From Candidatus Omnitrophota bacterium (lineage in GTDB: Bacteria; Omnitrophota; Gorgyraeia; Aquiviventales; Aquiviventaceae), in contig JACQRB010000014.1 of the NCBI GenBank assembly GCA_016206685.1, positions 1 through 64,000 of the forward strand: a stretch of DNA of 64,000 nucleotides. Direction: 5' to 3'. Below the pieces are notes generated by a model. That model had not been told where the DNA came from and ran no database searches. It was given only the letters and a program-made list of their open reading frames with translations. Positions 1-7,171 of the stretch are shown piece by piece. The stretch's first letter is position 1, and each line of letters opens with the position of its first letter. Both the position numbers and the translations under genes were made by a program.

Positions 1-143
1 GATCGCGCCCCTTCCTGCTGTGGATGGACGACAAGGGCGATGGAAGGTACGAGTTACGCCGTATGGAAGAGCTGCCTGGACTCTTAGACGAAGGATTTGT
101 TCGTCAACTGCAAGATCCAGCCTATCGTCATTATTGGTTGTGA
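1..143 (+). CDS. C-terminal end of an unidentified protein (start outside window)
   Basis: An open frame enters from the left edge and stops at TGA 141-143. The visible 46 residues are rich in charged and aromatic residues (RPFLLWMDDKGDGRY near the start, DPAYRHYWL at the end). I do not recognise the family and see no membrane segment. The next small frame begins 1 nt after the stop. Function unknown. Confidence 0.45.
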   Translation, partial: SRPFLLWMDDKGDGRYELRRMEELPGLLDEGFVRQLQDPAYRHYWL

Positions 144-144
144 A

Positions 145-246
145 ATGAACCACAAGAAAATCGACATCCTCACCCCTGAAGGCGTCAAGGGCATCAGAGT
201 TCGGGGAGTCGCTGAGAAGATCACAAGAAATCTCCTGTATGTCTAA
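145..246 (+). CDS. possible 33-residue small protein
   Basis: ATG 145 follows the upstream TGA by one base and the frame ends at TAA 244-246. The predicted peptide is basic (MNHKKIDILTPEGVKGIRVR at its N terminus) and has no membrane segment. The tight spacing suggests translational coupling to the truncated gene before it, but the frame is short and no clear ribosome binding site is visible. It could equally be a gene remnant. Confidence 0.25.
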   Translation: MNHKKIDILTPEGVKGIRVRGVAEKITRNLLYV

Positions 247-312
247 AGACCCGTCAAAAGATATGCCCCGACGAGGGCGAACCGAAGTAGTGGGGGGCAT
301 GGGCGCGGGTCT
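247..312 (+). repeat. nested inverted repeat upstream of the toxin-antitoxin promoter
   Basis: An outer 7-bp stem (AGACCCG 247-253 with CGGGTCT 306-312) encloses a second 7-bp stem (ATGCCCC 263-269 with GGGGCAT 294-300). It ends 2 nt before the -35 box at 314. There is no T-tract, so it is not an obvious intrinsic terminator. The design of two nested stems resembles other palindromes in this window. Confidence 0.55.
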
Positions 313-313
313 C

Positions 314-342
314 TTGACAATACAACTAAAAAGTTGTATTCT
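314..342 (+). promoter_or_regulatory. promoter with built-in operator for the toxin-antitoxin operon
   Basis: TTGACA (314-319), a 17-nt spacer and TATTCT (337-342) form a near-consensus housekeeping promoter. Inside it lies a perfect 8-bp inverted repeat, ATACAACT (320-327) and AGTTGTAT (332-339), with a 4-nt centre. It fills the spacer and overlaps the -10 box. Binding there would block RNA polymerase, the usual way an antitoxin or toxin-antitoxin complex represses its own operon. The promoter and palindrome are seen directly; the identity of the binding protein is inferred. Confidence 0.8.
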
Positions 343-362
343 TATTCGTAGGGGTTGGTGGT

Positions 363-710
363 TTGGCTGAGTATATCGCGTACTATTTCCAGACCGAAGG
401 CGGGCGAGCGCCGGTTGAGGAGTTTATCGACGGGTTGGATCCGGCAGCCCAGCGGAAGTTCTTCTTTAAACGAGGCTTGTTGGAGGAGTTCGGGTCGCGC
501 TTGCCACAACCGCACGCCAAACGGCTTGAGGAGAACCTCTACGAGCTGCGGTTTGAGACACACGCAGGCCAGACCCGCGTGTTCTACTTTTTCGATGGCA
601 AACGGATCATCTTGGTACACGCGATGAAGAAGAAAACGCAAAAACTCCCAGCTCAGGAGCTTGCGATTGCGGTCCAGCGGAAGAACACCTATCTGGCACA
701 CAAGGGTTGA
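363..710 (+). CDS. HigB/Gp49-like toxin (RelE superfamily)
   Basis: A 115-residue protein starting at TTG 363, with AGGGG at 350-354 as ribosome binding site. No in-frame ATG fits better. The pattern of the phage Gp49-like HigB family (PF05973) is visible: an N-terminal helix (FIDGLDPAAQRKFF), KRLEENLYELRF, the strand RVFYFFDGKRIILVHAM, then a basic stretch KKKTQKLPAQELAIA. These proteins are usually ribosome-dependent mRNA endonucleases, and the Arg/Lys/His residues of the strand and tail are the likely active surface. The antitoxin gene starts 15 nt downstream. The toxin-first order is typical of HigBA. Family call is firm; activity is inferred. Confidence 0.85.
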   Translation: MAEYIAYYFQTEGGRAPVEEFIDGLDPAAQRKFFFKRGLLEEFGSRLPQPHAKRLEENLYELRFETHAGQTRVFYFFDGKRIILVHAMKKKTQKLPAQELAIAVQRKNTYLAHKG

Positions 711-724
711 GAGGAGGTGGCCCT

Positions 725-1039
725 ATGAGGCTGAAAGCGGTCGAGGAGCACCTGCAGGAAAAACGGCGCCATGCCTCCTTCAGGGAACTCCAGGAGCTGG
801 ACGAGGAGAAACTCAAGGTAGCGAAAGTGATTATCGGCGAGCGCATTCGTCAGCGGTTGTCCCAGACTCTACTCGCACGAAAGCTCGGCGTGACCCAGCA
901 ACAGATTTCAAAGCTCGAGAACGGCGACTTTGACAATCTCGGCACCCTCCAGAAAGTCCTCTCGGTGCTCGGCTACCATGTGCGGGTCTCGGCCGTTCCT
1001 CTCGACCGCGAAGCGCATACTCATCCATCAAGGAATTGA
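725..1039 (+). CDS. XRE-family antitoxin (HigA-like)
   Basis: 104 residues from ATG 725, with GAGGAGG at 711-717 as a strong ribosome binding site. An upstream in-frame start at 707 would overlap the toxin gene and lacks this site. Residues ~38-90 form a Cro/C1-type helix-turn-helix: IGERIRQRLSQTLLARKLGV, then TQQQISKLENGDF and TLQKVLSVLGYHVRV. The N terminus is charged and helical and may hold the toxin. The protein would neutralise the toxin and repress the operon by binding the palindrome in the promoter. Cotranscribed with the toxin, 14 nt between the genes. Confidence 0.85.
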   Translation: MRLKAVEEHLQEKRRHASFRELQELDEEKLKVAKVIIGERIRQRLSQTLLARKLGVTQQQISKLENGDFDNLGTLQKVLSVLGYHVRVSAVPLDREAHTHPSRN

Positions 1040-1066
1040 TCATCAACGATTCCACTAATGCGACTT

Positions 1067-1198
1067 CGGGGCGTGGCTCAGCTTGCGACCGAGCCGGGTG
1101 ATCCTTACCGGCGAGGAAGTCCCGCGATCGGGAAGATCGCGGGAGTAGAGCGTCTGGTTCGGGCTCGTCTGGCTCCGGACATTGCAAGCCGGAGCCAG
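1067..1198 (+). repeat. broken partial copy of tRNA-Pro interrupted by hairpins
   Basis: CGGGGCGTGGCTCAG at 1067-1081 is identical to the first 15 nt of the tRNA-Pro at 1209-1223. A second block at 1145-1163 matches tRNA positions 1228-1246 in 17 of 19 bases. In the tRNA these blocks are 4 nt apart; here 63 nt separate them, including a perfect 9-bp stem (CCCGCGATC 1121-1129 with GATCGCGGG 1135-1143). After the second block tRNA identity ends and a 10-bp hairpin follows (CTGGCTCCGG 1169-1178 with CCGGAGCCAG 1189-1198). The 3' half of the tRNA is missing, so it is not a working tRNA. It may be a remnant of duplication or of integration at the tRNA. Confidence 0.6.
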
Positions 1199-1208
1199 CG
1201 AGAGAGAG

Positions 1209-1282
1209 CGGGGCGTGGCTCAGTTTGGTAGAGCGCTTGGTTCGGGACCAAGAGGTCCTGGGTTCAAATCCCAGCGCCCCGA
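1209..1282 (+). tRNA. tRNA-Pro (anticodon CGG)
   Basis: A 74-nt cloverleaf. The acceptor stem pairs CGGGGCG (1209-1215) with CGCCCCG (1275-1281), discriminator A1282. The anticodon stem CTTGG/CCAAG carries the loop TTCGGGA, so the anticodon is CGG, reading CCG. The T arm has GGTTCAAATC. No CCA is encoded, so the tRNA depends on a CCA-adding enzyme, and a candidate lies at 5786. The 5' part is duplicated upstream. Confidence 0.95.
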
Positions 1283-1309
1283 TTGTATTTATTGGGATGA
1301 TGTAACATC

Positions 1310-1585
1310 ATGAAGAAACACATCCAGGTGTTGTACTCAGGACGCGTGCAGGGCGTGGGGTTTCGGTTCACCGCGGAGGAAAGCGCCAGGCGCCTGGGCG
1401 TGGTGGGCTGGGTCAAGAATTTGCGGGACGGACGCGTGGAGCTGGTGGCCGAAGGAGACGAAAAGGCGCTAGCCCAGTTCCTGGAAGACATCCACACCGG
1501 CCCCATGCGGAACTTCATCAAGGACACCGAGGTCAGCTGGAGCACCGCGACCAACGACTTCACCGAGTTTGACATTCGCTATTAG
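1310..1585 (+). CDS. acyP: acylphosphatase
   Basis: 91 residues, the usual length of the family. It hydrolyses carboxyl-phosphate bonds in acyl phosphates in the cytoplasm. The signature GRVQGVGFR is present with the catalytic Arg19, and GWVKNLRDG carries the catalytic Asn37. The compact alpha-beta sandwich pattern continues to the end (FTEFDIRY). ATG 1310 gives the full conserved N terminus. The next gene starts on the last base of its TAG stop, so the two are translationally coupled. Confidence 0.95.
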   Translation: MKKHIQVLYSGRVQGVGFRFTAEESARRLGVVGWVKNLRDGRVELVAEGDEKALAQFLEDIHTGPMRNFIKDTEVSWSTATNDFTEFDIRY

Positions 1586-2340
1586 TGCGTTACGCGATCC
1601 TCTCCGACATCCACAGCAATCTCGAAGCGCTCAGCGCCGTCCTGGACCATCTGGCGAGTGAGCGGATCGATCGCTACCTCTGCCTCGGAGACGCGGTCGG
1701 GTATGGCGCCGATCCGGAGGCCTGCCTGGGCCGGCTGCGGGCGTGTCGGGCGGTCAGTGTCTGCGGTAATCACGAGTGGGCCTGCCTGGGCAAGCTCGAC
1801 GTGCGCTGGTTGAATGAGGCGGCCCGCACGGCGATTCTGTGGACGCGGGACCGCCTGGGTTTTTCGGACCTGGATGTGCTGCGCCGGTGGCCCCTGGTGG
1901 CGACCGAGGAGGCCGTGACGCTGGTCCACGGCAGCCTGTCGCACCCGGACCGTTTTGAATATCTGGTGGACTTGGCCCAGGCGGTGGATACCGCGAAGGC
2001 CTGCCGGACGGCCTACTGTGTCGTCGGCCACACCCATGTCCCGGTCGTCTTCGAATACGATTGCTCCACACGGCAGCCGGCTCGCATCCTCTCCAGCGCC
2101 GGGGAGCTGGCCGAGGTGCGTCTGGCCCAACCCGCGGACGGGATGCGCTACGTCATCAATCCCGGCAGCGTCGGGCAGCCTCGCGACGGTGATCCGCGGG
2201 CCAGCTTCGCGATCCTGGATACCCAGGCCGGGACGCTCACCGTCCGCCGCGTGGCCTATGACATCGCCGGCGCCCAGCGGAAAATCCGCGAGGCGGGCCT
2301 GCCGGAATTGCTGGCCCACCGGCTGGCCGTGGGACGATAA
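1585..2340 (+). CDS. calcineurin-like metallophosphoesterase (YfcE/ApaH-like)
   Basis: 251 residues from GTG 1585, overlapping the acyP stop by one base. All blocks of a dinuclear metal phosphoesterase are seen: YAILSDIHSN (metal ligands D and H), CLGDAVGYGADP (bridging D), CGNHEW (N and H), LVHGS and VVGHTHVP (C-terminal H ligands), plus INPGSVGQPRDGDP typical of PF12850 proteins. It probably hydrolyses a phosphodiester or phosphomonoester, but the substrate cannot be told from sequence. Cytoplasmic; no signal peptide. Followed after 23 nt by ligA. Confidence 0.88.
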   Translation: MRYAILSDIHSNLEALSAVLDHLASERIDRYLCLGDAVGYGADPEACLGRLRACRAVSVCGNHEWACLGKLDVRWLNEAARTAILWTRDRLGFSDLDVLRRWPLVATEEAVTLVHGSLSHPDRFEYLVDLAQAVDTAKACRTAYCVVGHTHVPVVFEYDCSTRQPARILSSAGELAEVRLAQPADGMRYVINPGSVGQPRDGDPRASFAILDTQAGTLTVRRVAYDIAGAQRKIREAGLPELLAHRLAVGR

Positions 2341-2363
2341 CCCTGACCGTCGCGCGATCGCTG

Positions 2364-4385
2364 ATGCCGCGAGCGATTCACACCGACCTTGAGCAGGTCC
2401 GCCGTCAGGTGGCGCGACTGCGCGAGCAGATCCGCCGCCACGACTACCGCTACTACGTCCTCAACCAGCCCGAGCTCTCCGACGCCCAGTACGATGCGCT
2501 GATGCGCCGGCTCCGGACGCTGGAGGAGCGCCATCCGAGTCTGGTGGCGCCGGACTCTCCGACCCAGCGCGTGGGCGGCGTGCCCGATGAGGCCTTCGCG
2601 CCCATCCGCCACCGGGTGCCGATGCTGTCGCTGGATAACACCTATTCGAAGGAAGAGCTCGCAGCCTGGCATCAGCGGGTGGTCAAAGGTCTTGGGAGCG
2701 CGCAGGCCGGCTACACGGCCGAGTTCAAGATTGATGGCGTCGGGATTGCGCTGACCTACATCCGGGGCTCGCTCGCCCGGGCGGCCACGCGGGGCGACGG
2801 CGAGACAGGCGAGGATGTCACCGCCAACGCCAAGACGATCCGCGCGATTCCGTTGCGGCTGCGCGAACCCGCGCCGGCGCTGCTGGAGGTGCGCGGGGAG
2901 GTCTACATGGCGCTGGAGGAGTTCGCGCGGTACAACCTTACGGCCGGCCGCAGCGGCGGGGAGACGTTCGCCAACCCCCGCAATGCCGCCGCCGGCAGCC
3001 TGCGGCAGAAAGATCCGCGCGTCACGGCCTCGCGCCCCTTGCGCTTCTTCGTGCATTCGTACGGCGCGGTGGAAGGCGTGGTGTTTGCGACGCACTGGGC
3101 GTTCCTCCAGGCGTGCCGGAAGCTCGGGCTGCCGATCACAGAGCAGGCGATCATGCGCCGGGATTTTCCTGACGTCGCGGCGCACTGCGCGCGCTGGGAA
3201 ACGCAGCGCCAGCGGTTGGCGTATGAAGTGGATGGGATGGTCGTGAAAGTCAACGAATTGGCGCTGCAGCGGAAGCTCGGCTTGACCATGAAATCGCCCC
3301 GCTGGGCCATCGCCTACAAGTTCCCGGCGCACGAGGCGGCCACGCGGATCCTCAACGTCATCGCTTCCGTCGGGCGCACGGGCACGCTCACCCCCGTGGC
3401 CAAGCTCAAGCCGGTCTCCTGCGGCGGCGTGACGATTTCCAGCGCGAGCCTCCACAACTACGAGGAGGTGCAGCGGCTGGGCGTCAAGGTCGGGGATTGG
3501 GTCATCATCCAGCGGGCCGGGGAAGTCATCCCGCACGTCATCAAGGTGATCGAGCGCAAGCGGACCGGATCCGAGAGACCCGTCACGGTCCCCGCGGCCT
3601 GCCCGGAGTGCCGCGGAGCGATTGCGAAGGAGAAGGAAGACGAAGTCGCCTACCGCTGCGTGAACCCCGTGTGTCCGGCCCAGCTCGTCAGGCGGCTGAT
3701 GCATTTCGGCAGCCGCGGGGCGATGGACATCGAAGGCTTGGGCGACGTCGTCGCCGAGCAACTGGTGCAGCGGTGCCTCGTCCATGACGTGGCGGACGTG
3801 TACCGATTGACCACGCCGCAACTTTTGACCCTGGAACTCTTCGGCGAGAAGAAAGCCGACAACCTCTTGCAGGCGATTGCCGCGAGCAAATCCCGGGGGC
3901 TGTCGCGGGCGCTGTATGGGCTGGGCATCCGGCATATCGGGGAGAAGGCGGCGCTGGTCCTGGCCCAGGAGTTCGGCTCGATCCAGCGGCTGATGGAAGC
4001 CGAGGAAGAGCGGCTGCGCCGGATCCCGGAGGTCGGGCCCGTGATGGCCTCGGCGATCGTCCAGGCGTTCCGGCAGCCTGCGATGACGCGCATGATCGAG
4101 AAGCTGCACGACAACGGCGTCACCTTGACCGAAGAGGTCGCCCGCGGCCCCAAGCCCCTGGCGGGCCTGACCCTCGTCTTGACGGGGGAGCTGGCCGGGT
4201 TCACCAGAGCGGAAGCGGAAACGCTCATCCGCCGGCTCGGCGGCAACGCCGGCTCGAGTGTCAGCAAGCAGACTGATTACGTCGTGGCCGGGGAGAACCC
4301 CGGCTCCAAGCACGCCAAGGCCAAGGCGCTGGGCGTGAAGATCCTCAATGAAGCCCAGTTCAAGCAACTGATCGAACGAGACTGA
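2364..4385 (+). CDS. ligA: NAD-dependent DNA ligase LigA
   Basis: 673 residues, normal for LigA. Seals nicks in duplex DNA using NAD+, in replication and repair. Domain Ia at the N terminus (HDYRYYVLN) precedes the adenylation domain with FKIDGVG, whose Lys122 takes the AMP. The OB fold follows, then a four-cysteine zinc finger around residues 410-435 (CPEC...YRCVNPVC), a helix-hairpin-helix region and a C-terminal BRCT domain (LVLTGELAGFTRAEAE to DYVVAGENPGSKHAKA). ATG 2364 gives the full conserved N terminus. The stop lies next to a 7-nt repeat that overlaps the start of the following lipoprotein gene. Confidence 0.97.
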   Translation: MPRAIHTDLEQVRRQVARLREQIRRHDYRYYVLNQPELSDAQYDALMRRLRTLEERHPSLVAPDSPTQRVGGVPDEAFAPIRHRVPMLSLDNTYSKEELAAWHQRVVKGLGSAQAGYTAEFKIDGVGIALTYIRGSLARAATRGDGETGEDVTANAKTIRAIPLRLREPAPALLEVRGEVYMALEEFARYNLTAGRSGGETFANPRNAAAGSLRQKDPRVTASRPLRFFVHSYGAVEGVVFATHWAFLQACRKLGLPITEQAIMRRDFPDVAAHCARWETQRQRLAYEVDGMVVKVNELALQRKLGLTMKSPRWAIAYKFPAHEAATRILNVIASVGRTGTLTPVAKLKPVSCGGVTISSASLHNYEEVQRLGVKVGDWVIIQRAGEVIPHVIKVIERKRTGSERPVTVPAACPECRGAIAKEKEDEVAYRCVNPVCPAQLVRRLMHFGSRGAMDIEGLGDVVAEQLVQRCLVHDVADVYRLTTPQLLTLELFGEKKADNLLQAIAASKSRGLSRALYGLGIRHIGEKAALVLAQEFGSIQRLMEAEEERLRRIPEVGPVMASAIVQAFRQPAMTRMIEKLHDNGVTLTEEVARGPKPLAGLTLVLTGELAGFTRAEAETLIRRLGGNAGSSVSKQTDYVVAGENPGSKHAKAKALGVKILNEAQFKQLIERD

Positions 4386-4386
4386 C

Positions 4387-4475
4387 AAGTGGCCAGTGAC
4401 CAGTGGCGAGTGATGAAAACACGACGTTGGTTTATTATTCCACTCATCATTCTTCACTCATCACTCATCACTAGT
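4387..4475 (+). repeat. inverted 7-nt tandem repeats at the ligA / lipoprotein border
   Basis: Left arm: four consecutive heptads from 4387 (AAGTGGC, CAGTGAC, CAGTGGC, GAGTGAT). Right arm: five from 4441 (CACTCAT, CATTCTT, CACTCAT, CACTCAT, CACTAGT). The arms are roughly reverse complements, so the RNA can fold. The lipoprotein start codon (ATG 4413) lies in the last left-arm unit and the right arm encodes the hydrophobic part of the signal peptide. CACTCAT recurs four times at 51025, and the left-arm word is the reverse complement of the word at 43043. Confidence 0.8.
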
Positions 4476-4943
4476 CTAACGGGGTGTGAATCGTGGCAGA
4501 AGAAATTCACCCGCAAGCCGAAGACGCCTCCTGGACGTCCTTCTCCGGTGGTGACCTTTCGCGACTACACGGAGGGCGTGACGCCGCTTGATCGCTACCG
4601 CAAGCATTTCGTCGTCTTTGCGTACTGGAATGACCAGTTGATGACGGAGCTGCAGCAGCGGGACCGCAATCCCAAGCGCCTCCGGCGCGCCTCGGGTGAA
4701 TCCCTGCAGGAACTGCAGAGTCTTCAGGGGCTGCTGCAGCCGGACGCCTCGGCCGGGCTGCAGCCGCTCCTCGAGGCGCGCGCGCGGATAGACCGGCAAC
4801 TCCAACACGACACGATGATGGACTCGCAGCGCCACACCCTGCTTCGGACGCTGGAGGCCCAGACGCGCCAGCTCAATCGCGAGTTCTACTGGCGCACGGT
4901 CCAGGATCGGCTCAACACCTCCCTCGATGCGAGCCCGCAGTGA
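4413..4943 (+). CDS. lipoprotein of unknown function
   Basis: 176 residues from ATG 4413. A GTG at 4389 is also in frame but would put eight polar residues before the signal peptide. MKTRRWF is the basic n-region, IIPLIILHSSLITSL the hydrophobic core, and SLTGC the lipobox, so the mature protein starts at a lipidated Cys. The rest is helical and rich in Gln, Arg and Leu, with likely coiled-coil character (ESLQELQSLQGLLQ, LLEARARIDRQLQ). I do not recognise a family. lspA and lgt, which would process it, are in this window. The end overlaps xerD by 17 nt. Confidence 0.7.
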   Translation: MKTRRWFIIPLIILHSSLITSLTGCESWQKKFTRKPKTPPGRPSPVVTFRDYTEGVTPLDRYRKHFVVFAYWNDQLMTELQQRDRNPKRLRRASGESLQELQSLQGLLQPDASAGLQPLLEARARIDRQLQHDTMMDSQRHTLLRTLEAQTRQLNREFYWRTVQDRLNTSLDASPQ

Positions 4944-5811
4944 AGAGTATCTGGCCCATTTGAAGCTGGAGCGGGGCTTGAGCCCGACGACGCTGGCCAG
5001 CTACGCGGAGGATCTTCGGCTCTTTGAGCGGTTTTGCCGCCGGCGAGGCATCGGGACCGTCTCGCGGGTGCGGCCGTTGGTGGTGCGGGAATTCCTCCAG
5101 TGGATCCGCGCGGATCACAGCCCCGCCACGGTCGCGCGCAAGCTGGCCTGCCTCAAGGGCTTCTTCCGCTTCCTCACGGCGCAAGGCGTGGTGGGCGAGA
5201 ATCCGACCGCCTTCATCGAGACGCCGCGGTTGTGGCGCCGCCTGCCGCAGACCTTGAGCGAGTCGGAGGTGGTCCGCTTCCTTGAAGGTCCCCGGATCGA
5301 GGGGTTGGGCGTGCGGGATCTGGCGCTGCTGGAGTTGTTGTACGGATCCGGATTGCGCGTGTCGGAGGCGGTGTCGTTGGAGCTGGGTCAGCTGAATCTC
5401 GATGTGGGATTCGTGCGCTGTGTGGGCAAGGGGAACAAAGAACGGCTCGTCCCCTTGGGACAGTGTGCGCAGGCGACGCTGCGACGCTATCTCGCCACCG
5501 TTCGTCCGGGGCTCGTGCGCCGGCGGCCGCAGACGCAGGCCGTGTTTGTCAACCGCTCGGGCAGCGGCCTGACGCGCCAGCGGATTTGGCAGTTGGTGAA
5601 GCGGTATGCCACGGCAGCCGGGGTCACCAAACGCATCGGCCCGCACACGTTGCGCCATTCGTTCGCGACGCATCTGTTGACGCGCGGGGCGGATTTGCGC
5701 ACCGTGCAAGAATTGCTTGGGCATGCCAACATCGCGACGACGCAGCGCTATACGCAAGTGGACCGAGCACGGTTGAAAGCGATCCATGAGCAATACCACC
5801 CGAGGCCCTAG
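4927..5811 (+). CDS. xerD: tyrosine recombinase XerC/XerD
   Basis: 294 residues, the length of XerC/D. Resolves chromosome dimers at dif with a partner recombinase and FtsK. An N-terminal SAM-like DNA-binding domain (EEYLAHLKLERGLSPTTLAS) precedes the catalytic domain with the full set of active-site residues: Arg144 (SGLRVSEA), Lys168 (GKGNKER), His240 and Arg243 (HTLRHSFATHLL), His266 (LLGHANI) and nucleophile Tyr275 (TTQRY). XerC versus XerD cannot be decided for certain. The stable operon setting (overlapping the genes on both sides) argues for a housekeeping Xer, not a phage or integron integrase. Confidence 0.92.
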   Translation: MRARSEEYLAHLKLERGLSPTTLASYAEDLRLFERFCRRRGIGTVSRVRPLVVREFLQWIRADHSPATVARKLACLKGFFRFLTAQGVVGENPTAFIETPRLWRRLPQTLSESEVVRFLEGPRIEGLGVRDLALLELLYGSGLRVSEAVSLELGQLNLDVGFVRCVGKGNKERLVPLGQCAQATLRRYLATVRPGLVRRRPQTQAVFVNRSGSGLTRQRIWQLVKRYATAAGVTKRIGPHTLRHSFATHLLTRGADLRTVQELLGHANIATTQRYTQVDRARLKAIHEQYHPRP

Positions 5812-6559
5812 ACCAACCCCGCCGGCGCAGGCGAAGCGGCTGCGGGTGCCGGAGCCGATCGAACCATGGCTGCGCCGGCTGGGCCGGCTGGCGCAGGCAC
5901 AGGGCCTTGAGGCCTACGCGGTCGGGGGGTGCGTGCGGGATTGGCTGTTGGGAGCGGCCCGAGCGACCGACCTGGACGTGTGCGTGGTGGGAGACGGGAT
6001 CGCGTTCGCGCAAGCGGCGGCCCGTCGGCTGGACGCGCGCGTCGTCGTCCATGAGCCGTTCGGCACCGCGACGCTTGAGCGCCGGCCGGCGGGGTTGCGC
6101 ATCGACGTGGCCGGCTGTCGCAAAGAGACCTATGCCAAGCCCGCCGCGTATCCGACGGTCTCACCGGGGACGCTGCGCGAGGATCTCTTCCGGCGGGATT
6201 TCACGATCAACGCCATGGCGATGGCGATTGGACCGCAGGCGTTCGGCCGGTTGGTGGACGCGTTCGGCGGCTGGCGCGACGTGAAGGCCAGGCGGTTGCG
6301 CGTGCTGCACGCCGACAGTTTTGTGGACGATCCCAGCCGCATCCTGCGGGCCGCGCGCTTCGCGGTTCGCTATGGGCTCTCGCTGGAGCCGCAGACGGCC
6401 CGATGGCTGCAGCAGGCGCTCGCAGCCGGCCTGGTCGCTCGTCTCAACCGCGGCCGCATCCGCAAGGAGCTCGTGCGCATGCTGGAGGAGCCGGACCCGG
6501 TGGCGTGCCTGGCGCAAGTAGGCCGGTGGCTGAATGGCAGTCGGCGTCTTACACGTTGA
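5786..6559 (+). CDS. CCA tRNA nucleotidyltransferase / poly(A) polymerase head-domain protein (short)
   Basis: 257 residues. The class II nucleotidyltransferase head is complete: AYAVGGCVRDWLL (nucleotide binding), TDLDVCVV (the catalytic DxD), then RRDFTINAMAM, LVDAFGGWRDV and DDPSRILRAARFAVRYG, as in PF01743 and the RNA-binding neck. Family members usually exceed 380 residues; this one ends soon after the neck (RIRKELVRMLEE), so the C-terminal body or HD domain is missing. The upstream overlap with xerD is 26 nt and the next gene overlaps its end by 26 nt. tRNA-Pro here has no encoded CCA, so a CCA-adding activity is needed somewhere in the cell. Confidence 0.8.
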   Translation: MSNTTRGPRPTPPAQAKRLRVPEPIEPWLRRLGRLAQAQGLEAYAVGGCVRDWLLGAARATDLDVCVVGDGIAFAQAAARRLDARVVVHEPFGTATLERRPAGLRIDVAGCRKETYAKPAAYPTVSPGTLREDLFRRDFTINAMAMAIGPQAFGRLVDAFGGWRDVKARRLRVLHADSFVDDPSRILRAARFAVRYGLSLEPQTARWLQQALAAGLVARLNRGRIRKELVRMLEEPDPVACLAQVGRWLNGSRRLTR

Positions 6560-6815
6560 ATTGCATATCCCGGCCGCGCAGTCATTGAAGGATAAGCGTT
6601 CTGCCGTCAAGAGCCTGAAAGACCAGCTGCGCGCGCACTTCAACGTCTCGGTGGCGGAGCTGGAGGCCGACGAAAAATGGCAGCGGGCGTCGCTGGGGGT
6701 GGCGGCCGTCGGAGAGGACCGGCGATATGTGGAGGGGTGTCTGCGGCAGGTGGTCGAGTGGATCGAGCGCAACCGCTTCGTGAACGTGATTCGTGTGGAA
6801 CAGGAGTCCTGGTGA
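6534..6815 (+). CDS. DUF503 (YlxP-like) protein
   Basis: 93 residues matching the DUF503/YlxP family (PF04456): VGVLHVELHIPAAQSLKDKR at the N terminus, SVAELEADEKWQRASLGVA in the middle and VIRVEQESW at the end. The family is small, cytoplasmic and usually lies beside rbfA and truB, as here, which suggests a link with ribosome or translation maturation; the biochemical role is not known. The start ATG 6534 lies inside the end of the upstream gene (26-nt overlap). Confidence 0.85.
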   Translation: MAVGVLHVELHIPAAQSLKDKRSAVKSLKDQLRAHFNVSVAELEADEKWQRASLGVAAVGEDRRYVEGCLRQVVEWIERNRFVNVIRVEQESW

Positions 6816-6817
6816 CC

Positions 6818-7162
6818 ATGTTTGGGACGCGCAAAGAACGGTTGAATCGGCAACTGCAAGAGGAGATCGCGGCGATCCTCCAGTGGGATCTGAAGGATCC
6901 GCAGATGGGGTTTGTGACGATCACTAAGGTGGAGCTCTCCGGCGATCTCAGTCACGCGAAGGTGAGTTACAGCTGTCTGGGGAGCCCTGAGGATCGTCAG
7001 CACTCCCAGGAGGCCCTGGCGCGCGCGACGGGATTCGTGCGGGGCCTGGTGAAAAAACGGCTGCGGTTGAAGATCATCCCGGAGCTGGTCTTCCGCTACG
7101 ACGAGACCATCGCGCAGGCGATCGATCTGTCTGCGAAGTTGGATCAACTCAACGATAGGTAA
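6818..7162 (+). CDS. rbfA: ribosome-binding factor RbfA
   Basis: 114 residues, typical for RbfA, a KH-fold protein that binds the 30S subunit and helps mature the 16S rRNA 5' end. Conserved features: RLNRQLQEEIAAILQWDLKDP, GFVTITKVELSGDLSHAKVS and LKIIPELVFRYDETI. ATG 6818 has AGGAG at 6802-6806; a GTG six bases upstream is also in frame. It starts 2 nt after the DUF503 stop and truB follows 9 nt downstream. Confidence 0.92.
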   Translation: MFGTRKERLNRQLQEEIAAILQWDLKDPQMGFVTITKVELSGDLSHAKVSYSCLGSPEDRQHSQEALARATGFVRGLVKKRLRLKIIPELVFRYDETIAQAIDLSAKLDQLNDR

Positions 7163-7171
7163 CGGAGGGAC

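Noticed and set aside
1067..1163. A second functional tRNA or a tRNA with an intron
   Set aside because: Only 5' and anticodon-side blocks match; the T arm and 3' acceptor strand are missing, so it cannot fold as a tRNA.
2256..4457. A 733-codon open frame on the minus strand across ligA
   Set aside because: It mirrors ligA, shows no recognisable domain, and long antisense frames are expected in GC-rich coding DNA. LigA on the plus strand has all motifs.
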